A stretch of 64,000 nucleotides of DNA from Lachnospiraceae bacterium (GTDB lineage Bacteria > Bacillota > Clostridia > Lachnospirales > Lachnospiraceae). Below are positions 62,186 to 64,000 of this stretch, in pieces. The number at the start of each line of letters is the position of its first letter. Position 1 is the first letter of the stretch. The translations under genes were made by a program, and so were the position numbers. The stretch covers positions 16,204 through 80,203 of the forward strand of contig JAGAHC010000056.1 in the NCBI GenBank assembly GCA_017627275.1, written 5' to 3'. The notes beneath the pieces were generated by a model. The model did no database searches, was not told where the DNA came from, and saw only the letters and a program-made list of their open reading frames with translations.

Positions 62186-63661
62186 ATGAGCTTTACATTA
62201 TCTGGCGTCAACATGATCAATGTGTTCTTTATAGCGGCCGGTGTCGGCGTCTGCGGACTGTCAATCATGCAGATCAGGTCGTCCACCCATCTGGAAAAGA
62301 ATGTCCGCTGGTACTTTCAGGTCTTTTTTCTTCTGGTTGAAATCTATATCCTGACGCATCTGGCCAGACTGCTTATGGAAGGGATGCCAGGCAGCGGGAT
62401 CCGTACAGCCTTGTATGCCGTTACCCTGGTGGAGATGATCTCCGCCGGGGTCACGGCATTTATGATGTCAGTCGTGATTCTGATGGGATCCAGGACCGGA
62501 AAGCATGAGCGGAAACTGCAGATTGTGCTCCTGATTCTTTTGGGGGTCCATGTTCTTTTTCTGGTCGTTTCCCAGTTTTCAGGAGCAATCTTTTACTTTG
62601 ACGAGGCCAATCTGTATCATCGGGGGCCGCTGTATCTGCTTTCCAATCTGAACCCCCTCATCATGCTTTTGCTCGATGCCTGGCTGCTCGTCCGCTACAG
62701 GGAGAACATGTCCAAACGGGCCAGGATTGCTTTCTGGGTCTACATTATCGCACCGGTGGTCGCGATCGTGATCCAGAGTTTCAGCTATGGCATTCAGTAC
62801 ATTATCTTTGCGACCGTCGCCGCGGCAGTTTTTATGTTCTTTGCTGTCCTGCAGGATCTGAATGAACAGTACAGGCAGCAGCAGGAGTCTGCCGCCCGCA
62901 TCAGCACGGAACTGGATATGGCGACGGGGATCCAGGCCAGCCAGATGCCGCACCTGTTCCCGGCATTTCCGAACCGCAAGGAGTTTGAAGTGTATGCGGG
63001 AATGACGCCGGCCAAAGAAGTGGGAGGAGACTTTTACGATTTCTTCCTGATAGACGAGGATCATATTTGTCTGGTAATGGCGGATGTATCCGGCAAAGGA
63101 GTACCGGCGGCGCTTTTCATGATGGTCGCACGCGTCCTGATCAAAGCGCATCTTCAGAACGGCGAATCGCCGGGAGAAGCGCTCAAGAATGTGAACGAGC
63201 AACTGTGCGAAGGAAATGAGGCGGCGCTCTTTGTGACGGTGTGGCTGGCAGTGCTGGAGATCTCTACGGGGAAGGGCGTTGCGGCGAATGCGGGACATGA
63301 GCACCCCGCCCTGCGCAGGGCAGACGGAGAGTATGAACTGATCGTCTATCCGCACGCGCCGGCGCTTGCCGTGATGGAAGGGATCCCTTTTAAGGAGCAT
63401 TCTTTTGATATGCATCCGGGTGACACGCTGTTCGTGTATACGGACGGGGTGCCGGAGGCGACCAACGCGGAAAATGAACTGCTCGGAACGGAGAGGATGC
63501 TGCAGGCGCTGAACAGGGAGCCGGACGCATTTCCCGAAACCGTGTTAAAGAATGTCATGGACGGGATCCAGGACTTCGTGCAGGGCGCGGAGCAGTTTGA
63601 TGATATTACCATGCTGTGCATTCGGTATAACGGGATGCAACAATTCGAGGAAGGCAAATGA
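62186..63661 (+). CDS. Seven-TM SpoIIE/RsbU-type PP2C phosphatase
   Basis: A 491-residue membrane phosphatase. Seven hydrophobic segments fill about residues 8-225, followed by a short helical linker (QEQSA-type, about 226-255) and the SpoIIE domain: EVGGDFYDF (D282), ADVSGKGVPAALFM (D300), NAGHEHPALR, VYTDGVPEATN (D420) and DDITML (D472/D473). Such enzymes dephosphorylate STAS antagonists in response to a signal; the membrane part is the probable sensor. The likely substrates are the STAS protein at 58395 and the STAS domain of the triple fusion. The start ATG 62186 follows AGAAAGAGACG. Its end overlaps the amidase gene by four bases. Confidence 0.92.
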   Translation: MSFTLSGVNMINVFFIAAGVGVCGLSIMQIRSSTHLEKNVRWYFQVFFLLVEIYILTHLARLLMEGMPGSGIRTALYAVTLVEMISAGVTAFMMSVVILMGSRTGKHERKLQIVLLILLGVHVLFLVVSQFSGAIFYFDEANLYHRGPLYLLSNLNPLIMLLLDAWLLVRYRENMSKRARIAFWVYIIAPVVAIVIQSFSYGIQYIIFATVAAAVFMFFAVLQDLNEQYRQQQESAARISTELDMATGIQASQMPHLFPAFPNRKEFEVYAGMTPAKEVGGDFYDFFLIDEDHICLVMADVSGKGVPAALFMMVARVLIKAHLQNGESPGEALKNVNEQLCEGNEAALFVTVWLAVLEISTGKGVAANAGHEHPALRRADGEYELIVYPHAPALAVMEGIPFKEHSFDMHPGDTLFVYTDGVPEATNAENELLGTERMLQALNREPDAFPETVLKNVMDGIQDFVQGAEQFDDITMLCIRYNGMQQFEEGK

Positions 63662-64000
63662 AGGTTGCACTGTTGCAGATGAAGGTGACTGCCAATAAAG
63701 AGGAGAACATCCGCCACGCGGGCGAGCTGCTTGCAAAGGCGGCACAGGCGGACTGCGATATAGCGGTCCTTCCGGAGATGTTCAGCTGTCCGTATTCCAC
63801 GAAGTATTTTCGGGAATACGGAGAGGAGCAAAACGGCCCGGTACAGGAGGCGCTCTCGTGCTTCGCAAAGCAGAACGGGATCTATCTGATCGGCGGAAGC
63901 ATTCCGGAATTGGAGGGGGACAAAGTCTACAATACGTCCTATGTCTATGACCGGGAGGGAAGGCAGATTGCAAAGCACCGCAAGGCGCATCTTTTTGATA
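63658..64000 (+). CDS. Carbon-nitrogen hydrolase (nitrilase family), cut by the window end
   Basis: The first 114 residues of a nitrilase-superfamily amidase. The catalytic Glu is in AVLPEMFSCPY (E40) and the catalytic Lys lies in KHRKAHLFD just before the cut; the Cys would be beyond the window. The sequence is closest in feel to omega-amidase/Nit2-type enzymes (LFD after the Lys). The ATG overlaps the phosphatase stop (ATGA), so it is probably co-translated, though a functional link is unproven. Confidence 0.88.
   Translation, partial: MKVALLQMKVTANKEENIRHAGELLAKAAQADCDIAVLPEMFSCPYSTKYFREYGEEQNGPVQEALSCFAKQNGIYLIGGSIPELEGDKVYNTSYVYDREGRQIAKHRKAHLFD

Overview
This is a contiguous piece of chromosome from a moderately high-GC Clostridia bacterium, most likely a gut Lachnospiraceae-like anaerobe. 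The reasons are the Firmicutes core set (RNase Y, RqcH, PASTA kinase with its PP2C partner, YugP, YtrA-type GntR regulator), a MurE with the DNPR motif of meso-diaminopimelate enzymes, frequent GTG and TTG starts, and acidic lipoproteins of a type familiar from gut Clostridia. Nearly every base is coding, almost all on the + strand. No intergenic gap exceeds 300 bases, and I saw no tRNA, rRNA, CRISPR array or insertion sequence. The species cannot be fixed from the sequence alone.

Layout. Positions 1-4560: an SOS-controlled recA (LexA-type box at 97-108) interrupted by an in-frame TGA, then recX with a terminator-like hairpin inside its coding region, rny, a 33-bp perfect inverted repeat, and a tyrosine recombinase lacking two catalytic histidines. 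Positions 4600-15255: a long co-oriented run of glgA, a MurJ/SpoVB-like flippase, rqcH, yicC, gmk, rpoZ, rimO, a pgsA-cinA(C-terminal) gene fusion, gtrA and a GtrB-like glycosyltransferase. Positions 15265-17368: a YgjP-like metallopeptidase on the minus strand, thiN and gpmA. Positions 17375-17517: two hairpin repeats, then a strong promoter with a palindromic operator.

Positions 17596-28344 hold an eight-gene operon with one promoter and one terminator: YtrA-type regulator, ABC ATPase, large permease, an 835-residue solute-binding lipoprotein with a probable beta-propeller, two MalF/MalG-type permeases, a MacA/HlyD-like adaptor, and a MacB-like extracytoplasmic protein without the FtsX membrane domain. 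No MalK-type ATPase is present. It mixes import and export parts and I know of no described function for it.

Positions 28400-56740 are mostly housekeeping: lepA, hemW, a hotdog thioesterase, an isolated pilT, comM, dprA, hisS, aspS, an ECF S-component, a minus-strand phosphopantetheinyl transferase, secDF, recJ, murE, priA, def, a frameshifted fmt, yugP, rsmB, rlmN, stp, prkC and rsgA.

Positions 56737-63661 are the most interesting part. A dicarboxylate-symporter-like membrane protein with an apparently degenerate GHKL (RsbW-like) N-terminal domain is followed by a STAS protein, a STAS + aminoglycoside-phosphotransferase-like kinase + GHKL triple fusion, two small unknown proteins, a lipoprotein with a cystatin-like QVVSG motif, and a seven-TM SpoIIE-type phosphatase. 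All parts of a partner-switching circuit are present but no sigma factor is. I infer a phospho-switch whose output may be the transporter-like protein. The window ends inside a nitrilase-family amidase gene.

The recA stop and fmt frameshift, both in normally conserved genes, could be assembly errors and should be checked against reads before being interpreted.
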